DNA from: Acanthosoma haemorrhoidale
Lineage: Eukaryota > Arthropoda > Insecta > Hemiptera > Acanthosomatidae
Assembly (NCBI GenBank): GCA_930367205.1
Contig: OV884011.1
Location: forward strand, 172,619,226-172,683,225
Length of the DNA stretch: 64,000 nt
Direction: 5' to 3'
Shown here one piece after another: positions 13,793 through 26,400 of the stretch (position 1 is the first letter of the stretch; every line of letters begins with the position of its first letter). The translations under genes and the position numbers were made by a program. The notes beneath the pieces are model-generated. The model was not told the DNA's origin, did no database searches, and worked only from the letters and a program-made list of their open reading frames with translations.

Positions 13793-14495
13793 CAGTATCA
13801 AACAATATTATTCAGATGAAATTACAATCTGCCTTAATACTTAATAGGCAATAAATAATTGAGATAAATGTTTACATTCATACCATATTTACATTTCATC
13901 ATTCACTCGCACATTCATGCAATATTTAAAAACACCCCAGGAGCCCCCCAAGTCCACATAGTTGTTGCCTCCCTCGCATGCGAAAGAGGAAGCGGAGTCT
14001 TGGGAAGTCCCCCACGCTCCCCCACCAGCCATGCCACCGAATACGAGCGAGACCGACGAAGGGCGCGAGAGCCACAGACGCTCAGGACATGATTGGAGAA
14101 ACTGGCCATTGCCAGGACTCCCACTATTGCGCATTTATAGGAGGTCACGAGGCCACTGCCGTTTCAGTCTCCGAGGTGGATTATAGGGATGAGTGGAGCA
14201 GTGCAATGATTTTGCTACGGGATTAGGGTGGTTGCATAGGTTACTACGGCATTTCGTGAATTTGGAAGGGATGAGTTCAAGAATGTAGGGTACATTAAGA
14301 TCATTTTGAAGGGTTTTGTTGCTGACGTAATTTACTATTGTTCTCAGGACTTTTGATTGAAAGGATTGGATGCACTTGATGTTCGACTTTTTTGCTGTCC
14401 CCCATAGCTCTATTCCGTATGTCCAGATTGGCTTAAGTATAACTTTTTAAATAAGTAGTTTATTTTCTATTGAGAGATGGGATGTCCTTCGAAGT
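13793..14495 (-). mobile_element. Jockey-type LINE copy A, 5'-truncated, 13-bp target duplication
   Basis: The copy is flanked by actttgtaaatat at 13780-13792 and 14496-14508, a 13-bp target-site duplication. Within it are the terminal part of the RT-ORF (the segment encoding the SIENKLL-like region lies just beyond its 5' edge) and the 3' UTR shared with the other copies. Several frames are open for 70-80 codons but none spans the element. Reading on the minus strand, the 3' end is aggcagattgtaatttcatc followed by an AT-rich tail, not pure poly(A). The 5' truncation and direct repeats are as expected for target-primed reverse transcription. Confidence 0.88.
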
Positions 14496-14760
14496 ACTTT
14501 GTAAATATAAACTTAATATTCTGAGCTCTGACACTGGTGAATGTTTTCCACCCAGTCCTCAGCGACTGTTCCAATCCTGCTCCACTCCAATATGTAGTGG
14601 AACCGCTACTGCAATAGTAGTGTGGGGATTTAATTAATCCTCGCCTCGTAAATAGCCAAGATGGTAACAATTTTGCAGGTGAATTTGGGCAATCTATGAG
14701 CAATTAGATATGCCTATGTTGAAAAGATGTGTATTGCGCATACTTCATACTTATCATATA

Positions 14761-14858
14761 TTACGTATGAATGAAATATTGTAAATATAGTGTGAATGAG
14801 ATCGTTTATAAACATTATCTACTTCCTTTTTAGGGCACATAATGTAATTTTGTTTAAA
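14761..14858 (+). repeat. Decayed Jockey 3' UTR fragment
   Basis: Resembles the family 3' end in order: gtatgaatga, attgtaaatat, gtgtgaatgagat, and a terminal agggcacataatgtaatttt. Divergence is high and no duplication was found. Confidence 0.5.
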
Positions 14859-15109
14859 TAGAGAAGCCCAATGTTTATCTTGCTTAGGTATTTTTTTATC
14901 TTTTGAGACGTTGGTTATGAATCTGAAAAAAAATTCTACATAAAAGCTTGGAGTATTTTTAAACATTATCAAAAACAATTTTATGAAAAGAATTGGAAGG
15001 AAATAATCAGCATTTGGAGATAGTAGGATATTATTTAATATAAAGTGGACAGTGAGTGAAGGAAAGGCGGGAGGCACTAACCGAAGACAGGGAAGATAGA
15101 TATGCCACC

Positions 15110-15330
15110 GAGGGAGAGCAGCCCGCGATGAAGACAAACGACTTGAACGGTCCTCAGCACAATAAGTGAGCTCCGAAATGACAAATTAATTGCATTGTAT
15201 TGCCGTGGATAATGGAACGGACCCACTTTTACTTCAGCCCATTAAGGAATGGTTGGTTACCTTATCTCGAGCCGATAATGTCTTTGCTACCGGTAAATTA
15301 AATGGCTGTTGATTCAATCGTGTTAGAGTA
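15110..15330. other. GC-richer block, possible conserved non-coding DNA
   Basis: No coding frame or repeat copy is recognised. The block contains gacaaattaattgcattg and ttatctcgagccgataa, a GATA-site palindrome, in a complex-sequence context unlike the flanks. The assignment rests on composition and motifs alone. Confidence 0.25.
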
Positions 15331-15955
15331 GAAAGGTTGTCGTTCACTAGTCTTCAAAGTGTTGCGCATGATCTGGTTTGAGCCTATTGTTGTACTAGTT
15401 GACCCTGAGATCAGTGGCCTCACTAATTTTACCTTAATAGATCCAATATAATATATTTTTAGCGACTAATGTTTTTTTCTAAAACAAATATTAACTTAAT
15501 TTTATTCTTTGAATGTATACAAAAAGATTAAGGACGAGGAATTCGAAAGAACCATACTAAGAGATAGAGAGAACAAATAAATAAAAATCGTAAGTAAATA
15601 TAACACAATGTTCATTGTTGTCTCTCAAAGCTAATAACTTTAAGTTTTTATTATTTACTGACCTGGGACTTGAGAAATCTTCAAAACTTTATTGGCGAAT
15701 TCCAAGGAGTTTTGTATTAAACCTTGAAAATTTAAGATCGCTCGTAACATGTATGTAATCTACATACAGACATCAAAAATAATATTGATCCATAACTGAG
15801 CGAAAGAGCCACCCACCATTCCCTTCGAGCTTGGCTGTGATATTTTCATACATTAATACCCCAGTGACATGACAAATGTGATTCCCCATACAAATAGTAT
15901 TAATAGATAATTGTAAGCAATACGTTTTTAAGTTTTCTAAAAGATATTTCCTATC

Positions 15956-16320
15956 TCTTTTTTTTTTTTTTTTTGTCTTAGCGCTCTAATTATAAGATTA
16001 AGGATGAGGGGAAAATAAAGAGATATTTGGGTTGAGCGGATCCTTGTACTAAGAGTACCTGCTTGAAGGTGGTGTGAGGGAATTAAGGAGTGTGGGAAGC
16101 CTCGGTAGAGGTTGATAGTTGCTGTACAGTGGTGAGAGTCCACTGTTGGCCGGGCCTAGAGTACCTCTAGGCATGTAGTGCAGTCTTATTTAGTTGGATA
16201 GCAGTGATGGGTGCCCGTTAGAGGCTTGTTGTTGGTGGGCCAAGCGCCGTGATGTCCACCATTTGGTCTCCTTTACCAGATCTTGAAAGTTGCCATCTTG
16301 CCGGTAGCGGTGGGGGTGTC
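15956..16320 (-). mobile_element. LINE family 2, copy 1, 5'-truncated, 12-bp target duplication
   Basis: Flanked by atatttcctatc at 15944-15955 and 16321-16332, a perfect 12-bp target duplication. The low-coordinate edge has about 16 T; read on the minus strand this is a poly(A) tail. The body closely matches 61503-61850 and is distinct from the Jockey family. It covers only the 3' UTR, so no RT coding is present in this copy; the copy at 61489-62270 supplies the link to an RT-like ORF. Confidence 0.9.
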
Positions 16321-16332
16321 ATATTTCCTATC

Positions 16333-18443
16333 ACCTCCTTGAGCCATTTAAATATATATTTATTTATTATATTAGACACAATTAGAATTGAGCCTAAACG
16401 TTTAAAATTTATTAATTTGAAATGTCATTCTGGCCTGACCCGTAAAGGAACATAAAAAATTAAATCCTTGTTTATAACAGCTGCAAAGCATTATCTACAT
16501 TAGATCGATAAGAACCATTATCTTATCATGTACCTTAGCAGTCTTATAAAACTGAAAAGAACATTTGGGATATCTCTATCCTACTACCCTAAAATCTTCA
16601 TGTGCTTTTGGGGTAGTTCCATGAACTCATACCAACACTTCCAATCCATTACCTCATTGTATAATATTTATTTTTTTTATTATCAATCTTCTTGGGTAAA
16701 AAGATAAAATAATCTAAGAACCAGCAGCTTGCAAAAGATAATAATTGACTGTAGTTTTAATACCTCGGAAAATGAATAAGAGGAGACAGTTAAGATTTCA
16801 ACTCAATCAAGTGTCAATCAAGGAAATGGAATGAATTACTTAACGTATTAACGTGACTTAAAGTAAGTCATTATTCCAATACGTAACTAAGCGATCGTTG
16901 AACGAACGATTTGCATTGCTAAATTTTCTGTATAATTCATATACAGTATGAATGAGAGAGTGAACGCAATATTGTATATCTGTTATCAATAAGACCATTT
17001 ATCATAACAACCCATTGTCCTTTATTAGTGCAGATTCTAAATATTTTTCAAACAAGCATATTTTTTCTTGGAAAAATCAATTCTCTCACCTTATTCATAT
17101 ATGGAACTTAAGAGCTCTGGCTCTTGATGCGTTAAATCTGTGATTCTATTCCTTAAAAATAATTAAAGGTCGACTATTTAAACAGCATACTCAACCATTG
17201 ATGAAAAAAATTATCCTAAATATCCACTAAATAGCTTGCAGACAGAGTGTTGCAGAGAACACCGTTATCGGTCCTGGCGTGGAAATAGGCCAATCTAGAA
17301 GTTAAGGCATTGATTAGGCAGTTGTAAACACGAAGGTTCTGTCACATCTGCCATTCTTCATCAAGGATTCAGCCCCTAATTATGTTAATAATTTATTTCG
17401 TTTATTTAACCACTTTATAATACTAGGCTGCTTGGTTGAACTGAAATTGTACTGTTAAATAGGTCGTGAGCTATTTCAGCTTTTCCAACTATGGTGAGAA
17501 AAATCGCAAGTCAAAGAACCTGACACAGTTTGACGCTAAACCTTGGCCGAATTCAGGCTCATCGTTTCCACTCTAAAACGAGTTTTGAATGAAACAAGCC
17601 CTTAGGTTTCCGTCATACTACGGTGTCCGTTCTATCTCGATAGAGAAGGTAATAGACGGAAATAAATTATTTTGTTGATAAAGAAGGACATTGCTGACAT
17701 AACATTCATTTAAACAAGAAAGAAACAAAACGTTAGCTACGAAAGTCTAGCTTCTTTAGTCGTAATATTGACTTATAAACATTAATTGATGGTAATTATA
17801 AACTGTATGTCCACATTTTTCGACATTAATATTAACTGCTTAAGTTTCTATCCTGTGACTGTTGAATTTGTACCAGGGGGGGAGGAGAAGAAGAATTTGG
17901 TCACACTGTAATCAGAAGTTCCGCCGAAATCGGATAAAGATTGGTTAGGTGGTTAATTTTTGTTCAACAGTTAGGGTAGGACGGATTCACTGCTTTGTAT
18001 CAGACTTTGGTCAACATTTCTGTACAGATGAAATATTATTGTCAGGTTTAAAATGACGGTTTATTATTTAAGGTGCTTATCAAAATGAAAATAATGTTGT
18101 AAGTAGACAACAATATACTATCTATCCTCTGTCAGACGCATTTCTTTACATATTCGCTGCTAACGAGTGTTCAATGATGTCGACTTCCTGCTGTGAGCGC
18201 TTTCAAGCCTTTAAGCTCCTGCATGACAATTAATCTTATTATCATAATTAGAATCATATAAAATATTTAAATACGAACTAAACAGTGATGGAAATCTTTG
18301 TGTAATGTAACTTCTCTTCAGTAAAAAGATTTTCCACCATAAATGAACGAAGACTGGAATAACAATTGGTGGTGCTAATGACAGCAGCACAATAAACTTT
18401 TTTAAAAAACGTATCCGGTGACAGTAGCGCGTCACCGCTAGAT
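16333..18443. other. AT-rich non-genic stretch
   Basis: No recognisable genes. One decayed Jockey 3' fragment lies inside it at about 16936-17035. Short open frames here match nothing I know. Confidence 0.5.
16936..17035 (+). repeat. Very decayed Jockey 3' UTR fragment
   Basis: The word gtatgaatgagagagtgaacg matches the family's gtatgaatgagcgagtgaatg, followed by a loosely similar tail ending gtgcagattctaaat. Similarity is weak elsewhere. Confidence 0.35.
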
Positions 18444-18560
18444 GGGTGACAACCATGCGGATTTGAGAGATCTGTGGACTGTTTGTAAATATTGTATGAA
18501 TGCACAATTACTTATTGCTCAATAAGGCAGATTTTAATTTTATCGCAATAAAGTTTGTTG
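18444..18560 (+). repeat. Jockey 3' UTR fragment, plus strand
   Basis: Matches the family from gtgacaaccatg through aaggcagattttaattttatcgcaataaag. It lies just upstream of copy B, which is on the opposite strand, so the two 3' ends face each other. No clear target duplication. Confidence 0.75.
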
Positions 18561-18574
18561 AATATTTTAAGAAA

Positions 18575-19820
18575 ACTTATTTCTGCTGATTTCAACTTTA
18601 TGATTATTGCCTTATCGGGCAATTAGTAATAGAAATAAAGGTTCTCATTTATACCATATCATTCACTCGCTCATTCATACAATTTTTTATTAACACCCCA
18701 GAGGCCTCCCAAATACACATGTTTGTCACGTCTCTCGCATGTGAAAGAGAAAGCGGATTGGAAAGTCCCCCACGCTCCTCTATCAGCCGTATCACCGGAT
18801 ACAAGCCAGTAGAGGCTGAAGAAGAGCGCGAGAGCCACAGACGCTCAAGACATGGTTGGAGAAACTAGCCATTGCCAGAGCTCCCATGCATGTATAGCAG
18901 GTCACGAGGCAACTGCCGACTCAGTCTCCGAGGAGGATTATAGGGATGAATGGTGCAGTGCAATGAATGTGATACGGGATTAGGGTGGTTGGATAGGCTA
19001 ATATGGAATTTCCTATACTTGGAAGGGATGAGTCCAAGAATGTAGGGTATATTAATAATCGTTATGAAGGGATGTTGCTGACGTAATAAGGGGCATTTAC
19101 TATTGTTCTCAGGACTTTTGATTGGAAGGATTGGATACGGTTGATGTTCGACTTTTTTTGCTGTCCCCCATAGCTCTATTCCGTATGTCCAGATTGGCTT
19201 AGGTATAACTTTGTAAATAAGTAGTTTATTTTCTATTGAGAGATGGGATGTCCTTCGAAGTAGTCTGTACAGTTCTCCAAAGTGTCTGTTTAGTTCTTGT
19301 CTTTTTAGCCTCGTGTGTGGGTTCCATGTCAGACTTTTGTCGAGATGGAAGCCTTAATACCGCACTGTCTCAGACACAGGGAGAGGAATTGAATTTAAAA
19401 AGACTGCCTGACAGGACTTGCGGCAGAGGGTAAAGGTTATGTGGGAACATTTTGCTTCATTAACTTTGATCCACCATTGGTTGCACCAATACTCGATCTC
19501 ATCAAGGTGTTTTTGAAGGTTATGGGATGCTATGTCAGGGTCTGGGTGGGATGATAAGACTGCAGTGTCATCTGCAAATCTGGCCAAGAAGGTATTGGGG
19601 ATAAAGAGGACATCAGCAGTGTATATTTACGAACAGAAGTGTATATTATTTAGAGGATGGGAGGACACCGCCCTGTGGAACTCCTGCTTTTATGGGATAG
19701 TGGTTAGAATATTCTAAACAACAGCGAACTTGGAAGAAGTGGTCTGAAAGGTAGGACTGTATGATTAGGAAAAGGGTCTGTGGTAAATATCTTTTGAGCT
19801 TGTAACACAAACTTTAAAAA
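18575..19820 (-). mobile_element. Jockey-type LINE copy B, 5'-truncated
   Basis: The longest continuous piece of RT in this family: on the minus strand it begins inside RT (a YKLKRYLPQ-like segment near 19800), passes AGVPQGG, then the FADDTAVLS catalytic motif, and continues to the RRLKR-type C-terminus and 3' UTR. Frames are broken, including by a 20-bp duplication at 19619-19638 that is shared with copy C. The 3' UTR differs slightly from copy A. A possible imperfect duplication (aaaactta) lies near 18570 and 19828. The element is non-functional. Confidence 0.82.
19354..19587 (-). pseudogene. Jockey RT fragment with FADD motif (copy B)
   Basis: An open segment encodes ARFADDTAVLSSHPD, the RT motif C of Jockey-clade LINEs, followed by EIEYWCNQWWIKVNEAKCSH, typical of the palm/thumb region of that clade. 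It corresponds to 28540-28784 in copy C. The frame is lost on both sides, upstream at the 20-bp duplication and downstream just after PVSETVRY. Reverse transcription cannot be supported by this copy. Confidence 0.8.
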
Positions 19821-19828
19821 ACTTACTG

Positions 19829-22800
19829 TGAGTTCATAGCTAGCTATGTATAGCTAAGTTGAAGATTTTTTTTGGGGGGGGGGATTGACTGATTTGAGTT
19901 GGTAAAAACAACGTTACGGCATACAATGTATGTCTGCGTCAGTCCATGAAAACATTTTGGAAAACGCTTAGATTATCATCATTTCTTATATAATCATGTT
20001 ATAAAATATTAGAATGTTATATAATTTATATTAGCAACAATTGCCATTCCGATTCCCAATCCTATTAAATAATTTCGTTCGAGCCATTTAATTGACAGAC
20101 GCATTATCTTTGACAGGTGTTACACAGACCTCACATCCAGCACATTATATATTCATTCCACTTTGAGTGGTTCGGATCAATACTGATAATAAGTTGATGA
20201 CATTATTCACCCATGGAGAACGCCGATTCAATTTGAGGCCCTTCGAGGTGGAGCAACAACTGCTTATTTCTTCGAGAGCACTTCAAGATGGGGGAGGCCG
20301 TCTGCCGTCCTCCAACCCCCACCCAAGTGCTGACATTTACATTTTAACTGCCTAGTTTAGTCTTTAATTAAACATCGGAGCAATTTAAACATTAAACGGC
20401 CAAGGAAACCCTTCCGGGGTGGTGAGTTTACCAATAAAAGAAAACACAAATTTACATTGCTCATTGGGAGGGACTCCGCATTGTTCCCGTTTGCACGGCC
20501 TTCATTTGGGTAAAAATAACATGTACTCAACCCTTACGTTTTATGTGAGCTCATTTAAACGGAATTATACGTAAATTTTAATTTTAAAGCGGAACACTTG
20601 ACTAAATAAGATGACTAAAAAAAAAATATTTTCAAGAAAAAAAAAGTTTTCAATTGAATATTGGGAGTTTTATTGAAAAAATCTCAAATTACCTTTGTAA
20701 AAATTTAATTTTATTTAAACCTTATTAAATAGACTTAGAAGCTTTCTCGAAGAAGAAGATTCAGAAGCCCTTTCTTGTTCACTTCAACAATTGTCTAGGA
20801 TTATTTACATCAAAGCATATTTCGTACATAGGTACCATTAAGTCCCTTATTCACTTCCCCTTACTTCATTTCTATCCCGTCAGTCACTAACTATTTTCTA
20901 TTTTTTTCATTTTAGAGTTACATTAGGATTGGTTTCCTAAGAATTTTGATAGTTTTACTCCATCAGATGTGCGTTTTTTTCCGGTGATAATCGATTCCGC
21001 TTAGGACCAACAACATTAAAATATGATAAAGAAGTTCATTGAATAATTTCATTTAAAATAAAACAATGGATTATGAAGGATATCTAATTAAAGAACTCGC
21101 TATGTCCATTAATGACATGTAATTAGATTTCATTAAACATGTCTTGTTCAACGAGATCAATGAATTTCTGTTCACATAATCAGTAAGGTATTTCAAATAG
21201 GCAAAGAAGTAAGTAATTAGTTTAGCAAAACCTTTTTTTTTCACGTTAACAGCACTTGACAAAGATTTTTTTATTTACTTCCAGTCCTAATGCATTTTAT
21301 GGGTTACTCATAGTGTCATACTACATATGTTACATTATTGCATTGAAGTGCCTTGCTTATGTATTAGTTATACTTATTGCAGTTTTTTTGTCTGGCTCTT
21401 TAATTTTACTGCACCTTACCGGAAAGTTTATAGCCATAGAATAAATTGGTATCCTTCATCTTTTGAAAAATCAATCGTAATATTGAAGGCGAACTTCGAG
21501 CTATGCCTTAAACTTAATCACTGACAAGAACAATGCGCTATGCTCGTTAAGAGGAGTTAGCGCCTCCGTCACCTGCAGAATTGAACCTAAGACAGACACA
21601 TCCGGTTAGAGAGCAGGGACGTGCTTATAGCGGAAGGAGACTAATCGTAATAATCTCCATTGATCCATATGATGAAGACACCCTTCAGCTAAAGCGGTCT
21701 CGGGCCGGATTGAAATTAATGTTGAATGGAGGAAAGGAGGAGAGGGAGGGGGTTGACGTCACCCTTGTACATTCCGCTCCCGGCAATATCTCAACCCTAC
21801 TGTTCCTTTACTTGATACTATAGCCTCCAACGTCTGACCGCATATTGAATCATTCACATAACTTAATATCAGATACCAGTTATATAGAATAGAACATAAC
21901 AAAATAGTAATTTTGGGGTTAAGTCCCCTGAACAAACAAATACACAATCATAAAGAGGAAGAAACCAGAATAATAATAAAAACAAAAAGGTGTGCCTCAA
22001 ATTAAAAAAAATATCATTCAAGAATTTAATAAGAAAGAAAGAATAATGCGGAACTAAAATAAAAGAGAAAAAAAAAGAGGGGGAATATTGTTTTATTTAA
22101 GCGGTTTCACATGCGGGTTTATTGACAGAACAGTTAAATGGTAATAATATAGTTAAAAATACTAATGAAATAAGCTAATAATAATATCTAAAAAAGATTA
22201 CAACGATTTTAGATTAACAAGCGTTTGAGTGGTGACGGTGTTTTGATATACTCTGTATAATGAAGATAAATATAGAGGCATGAACAAAAATTAAGGACGT
22301 AAAATGGAAAAAAACAAAAACAATATCGAGTTAATTATGAGTTCCGGCCAGAGTTTCTCCACCGGAGGCTTAAAAATATATTAAATGCCTGTCAAAAACC
22401 ATTAAAAACCTAATTACATTTGTTAAACCGCCTAAATCACTTAAAATATTAAAGAAATTTCCAACGCATGAAGACATCGTAAATACTTTTTTGTTGAAAA
22501 CTCTCCAAAATTAATTCTCGAGAGGTTAAGGAACTCCGACAGGCACCCATTGCTTGGTGTCCCATCGGTGGGTGAGTTCATCCACCGGAGTTTTTTTGAC
22601 TCGTTGCAGCACCTAACAAACCCAGTGTTTAATACTATGACCCCGCCACCATTCCCGGTGGCAAGAGACTGTCTGGAAAAATTAGGTAAATATTTTGTTT
22701 TTAGATGTAAGTTACTTTTTAATCTATGATTCATAAGATGAGCCCTTGAATGTCCTCCTCCTTTTGGCTTGTCACCCTCTTGAATGTTTGATACCAGCTG

Positions 22801-25254
22801 CCTGTCCACCTGTCACGTTTTGGAAGGATGAGACATGATTTTAAACGAATAAGTCAAGCGATTTCGTCACTGATATACTATTTCTATTAATTCTTTATGT
22901 AATTTTTGTCATGTTGATTTTCTTAATAAAACACTTGTACCCACAAACAGATTGTATTGGTTATTGGGAAAAGTGATTTATTGTTTTGACATTTCAAGCC
23001 TTGTTGATTTCTAGACGGTAATCTGTGAAAGGCCGCATGCCACAATGAACCACTCCAACGAGCCGCCAAATGAGGATTTAATCATTACTGCTGTTGGTTC
23101 TATCCTAGAATATGGGTTGATGTTTCGATATGAATTTAGGACAAAGAGAAGGGTAAGGGATAAATTTGTGACTACGCCAGTGGGTCGTGAATATCGACGA
23201 AAGGGAGGGGAGACTCTTGGAAGGAGATAGATTAATGTTTTATGCGGTGGGGGGGGGGGGATGTGACGCAACGATTACGATTTATACGACCAGTGGGGCT
23301 ACTGATTTCCCAAGCCTCCTCCTTCGGAAATATGTAAGGCGGTGTGGCGCGAGATCTACGGCCTCTGGGCTGCCTTCATATTTACTTTACTTAGTTTGAT
23401 TTAGTGCCTTTGCTGTGGGGGCACCTGAGCTAGGGCCTACTGTCTCGCACCTAACTTATGCTGGCCTTGTTTAGTATACCCTTTCGCCCTCCAACTATAA
23501 AATAAATAAATCTGTTGCAAACGTTCATAAACAAATAACGACCGAAACAAGGTTGTTGCCATTGTTGGTAGCTGGAGCTGAGGTCTAGTGTGGTCAGCCT
23601 TCAAAAGTTCCACTAATTGTGGCTAACTAGTGCTTTTATTTAGAAACTTTATATTATATATACATTGATACGTAATGGAGTTGGTCCTTCTTTTTTTTTA
23701 AGGACTCCGGAGAGGTTAGTGACGTTGAGAGGCAATGGTTGTGGAGGATCAGCGGCACTCGGGCTAGGCGAAGATGAGGAGACGTTTTGTGAGTCTGCTC
23801 AAGAAGATGTAATCCAAGAAGTGATTACTTTGTATCGTAACTATTAGAATTATTATTATATTTTCACTAATCTCTGCTCACCACGTTTCCATTTCTTTAT
23901 TATTTTAATCGTTTTTCTTCCTGCATTTCCTCTGTTTCAATGTTATATATAGAGTCAAAACTTAAACTGCACGAAGGGAATGTTTCTTCATTAGTCCTTA
24001 CTTCTTGGGGAAGATTTCCCTCTTACATCGTTTTTTTATTTTTTTCCCCCAAAGGCTGTTCATCTTCAATAGAATTAGAGACTTTGTCTTTACGGCTAGC
24101 AGCTGTCTTTTTTCTCCTCGCGCTAAAATTAAATTAATAAATTTACAATCGTCACTATTCCAATATTTTAGTTTAACTATAACTGAATCAATTTGGTAAC
24201 TGCATCACTCTAGCCCCCAGCTAATTTATTAAGATCTAGCCTGTACTTTCAATCATACAAACTGTAATCTGTACAGCTCCACAAATTAGCTACCTCTTGT
24301 AGGAAAGCTACAAGAATAGTTAATGGACCTGAAAGGTTAGGTTAGTGGTTAAGTAGGTGGTTTTTGAAATAGGCTGAAAGGTGCATTGTGGAAGTGCACC
24401 TCTAGCCTCAGTAGTAGTACACTCTAGGAAGACAAGGCAGTTATGGAATGCTGACGTCAGCCTGCTAGCACTGCAGGTGTCCTGGATACCACCTAGCCAG
24501 ATGAGGCAATCCTCATTTAGTAAGCCTTGTTTTCTAAACAAATAAACTGCCTTCCTTCTGACTGCTTGGTACCGAAGACGACCGCTCGTGTGAGGCAATC
24601 TTCACCTATTTCCCCACGCTAACAATAAATGTACACCTCTCTCTATTTTTTATTGTAGGCCTTAAGCTGTAGGTATTAGGCAATACATGATTGCACTTAT
24701 ATAAATGAAATTGTTTGCACAAAAGTAAGACCTGACAAATATAATGTATATATTATTATGTATATATTTATTATATGATTCTTCATCGCTTAGAACGTAT
24801 TTACAATAAAATCTTCTGCGGCCTTACCTTATCTAATTAAGAAATAGGTAACTTAACTATAATAACTACTGAACTTTAAGCGAGTCAGTAAGCAATTTAA
24901 CGTCTGGGGGATAGAAAAGGACATGACGTGGGCCGTACGCTGAAGTAATTTGAAGAATAATATATAATTCCATATACTTTCAAGTATTTTGTACCGTATG
25001 AAGATGTTTATGTCCATTTTTAGCACTCGGCAGCGTGTGTCACAGAAAGCGCTTCAATAGAAAGTGCGTTAATTAAACGAAATTTCGGGAACATCTAAGA
25101 CATTTATAAGTGACTTCACCATTCATCGATCTGGCAAACGGCCAAAAACCATACTATTCCGTACTTGTTCTCAACTTTAAATCCGATTTCGTTAAACGGA
25201 TTCAATGCTTCTTTATTCAACTAGCTGTTCATCTGCACAAGGCAAAGCCACTAA
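19829..25254. other. Non-genic stretch with several GC-richer blocks
   Basis: No element with recognisable ends and no known protein. Blocks with more balanced composition occur at about 20110-20540, 21550-21800, 22480-22800, 23030-23230, 23280-23480 and 24310-24610. The last has a 92-codon minus frame (24320-24598) of unknown relationship. G runs occur at 19874-19883 (10) and 23249-23260 (12). Candidate conserved non-coding DNA or host exons cannot be separated here without comparison. Confidence 0.4.
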
Positions 25255-25350
25255 CGACCAAACCCGTCCCTCAAAGAAAATATGCTTAGTTTAGTCCAGG
25301 ATCGAACCTGGGCCAGAAGAGATCAGCATGCTGACCACTCAATAACCATA
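25255..25350 (-). repeat. tRNA-like SINE remnant
   Basis: On the minus strand, tggttattgagtggtcagc (25348-25330) resembles a pol III A box, and ggttcgatcct (25308-25298) matches the B-box consensus at tRNA-like spacing. The T-arm stem-loop is imperfect and no acceptor stem closes, so a tRNA-derived SINE head fits better than a functional tRNA. No second copy is in the window, so the length of the body is unknown. Confidence 0.5.
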
Positions 25351-25859
25351 ATGTGATAAGCATTAATATAAATTATGATATAATTATATATCGTCAATCA
25401 ATTAACAATATTAGTTAGATAGTCAAAAATACTATAATAACGATAAAATATATGATAGACAAACGAACAACAAATAAATACAACTTGAATGTATCAAATA
25501 ATTACTTAAAAATTATAATTCATATATCACTAATAATGCTATATTATTATGAGATATCCCATATCTTAAACTTAACAGAATGCTGCGATCTAGTATTCCA
25601 GAGGAAAGGAGTGAAATGGATTTACCTAAAATGGTCAATAATATCTTCATTCTGCTTCAACTTATTGGAAGTGATGGAATTGAGCTCTACTTGGATACTT
25701 CATGGTTCGCCGGGTGATGAATTCATGAGTTCACATTTAGTTGAGGCTCAAAGTATATCCACTTGTTGAGGTATTTTTACCAGAGTGGAGTGTGAGAATA
25801 AACTAAAAAAAAGAAAAAAGAAAAGAGAACTTTGAAAAGCAATGTTTCGAAAAGAAGCA

Positions 25860-26400
25860 ATGTCCCAGGCTTACAGACACTAGGGACACGGACCCCTCCC
25901 CGTGATGACGTCGGACTCATTAGGAAACCAATTTTCCAACCCCTTATATAAAATATAACAGATCAGTTCGACTTTCATTAATATTTCAGTGGAGGGGTAG
26001 GGCGAAAAAGGAAAAGACACTCATTAAAAAGACCCCGGGCCGCGAAGGGAATAACGACAGGGTTTCGGCTCCCTTTAACGGTGCTTCATTTAGGCTGTAA
26101 ATTAAAACTTGCTTGTTGCATAATATCGACGCTAATTATCCTCTGGAGTTTTCAGATTAATCTTTAATTAGGAAACAGAGCCAACGGGTCGACAGTCATA
26201 AATCTCTGCTAATTCTGGGCCTTCCTCTCCCGTTCATCTCCGAGGTTCAGTCATGGCCACATCTCCCTTCTCCTAATACCCACCGAGTCAGGGCTAATCT
26301 CTGTAGTAGATTGCAGCCTACGGCTACTTCTATCATATCTTTCACCAAGAGCTAAAATCGTTTGTCCAATTTAACACTCAAGAGGTCAGGTAACCATCGG
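25860..26400. other. Complex GC-richer non-coding block
   Basis: The block has balanced composition, many homeodomain-like ATTA cores (for example aatctttaattagg) and a TATA-like word near 25945, but no coding frame. It resembles conserved non-coding or regulatory sequence in texture. This is inference; a comparison with related genomes is needed. Confidence 0.25.

Noticed and set aside
14754..15137. 127-codon minus frame
   Set aside because: Overlaps a decayed LINE 3' fragment on the other strand and has no recognisable domain.
24320..24598. 92-codon minus frame in a GC-richer block
   Set aside because: Could be a host exon but no family is recognised; not enough to call a gene.
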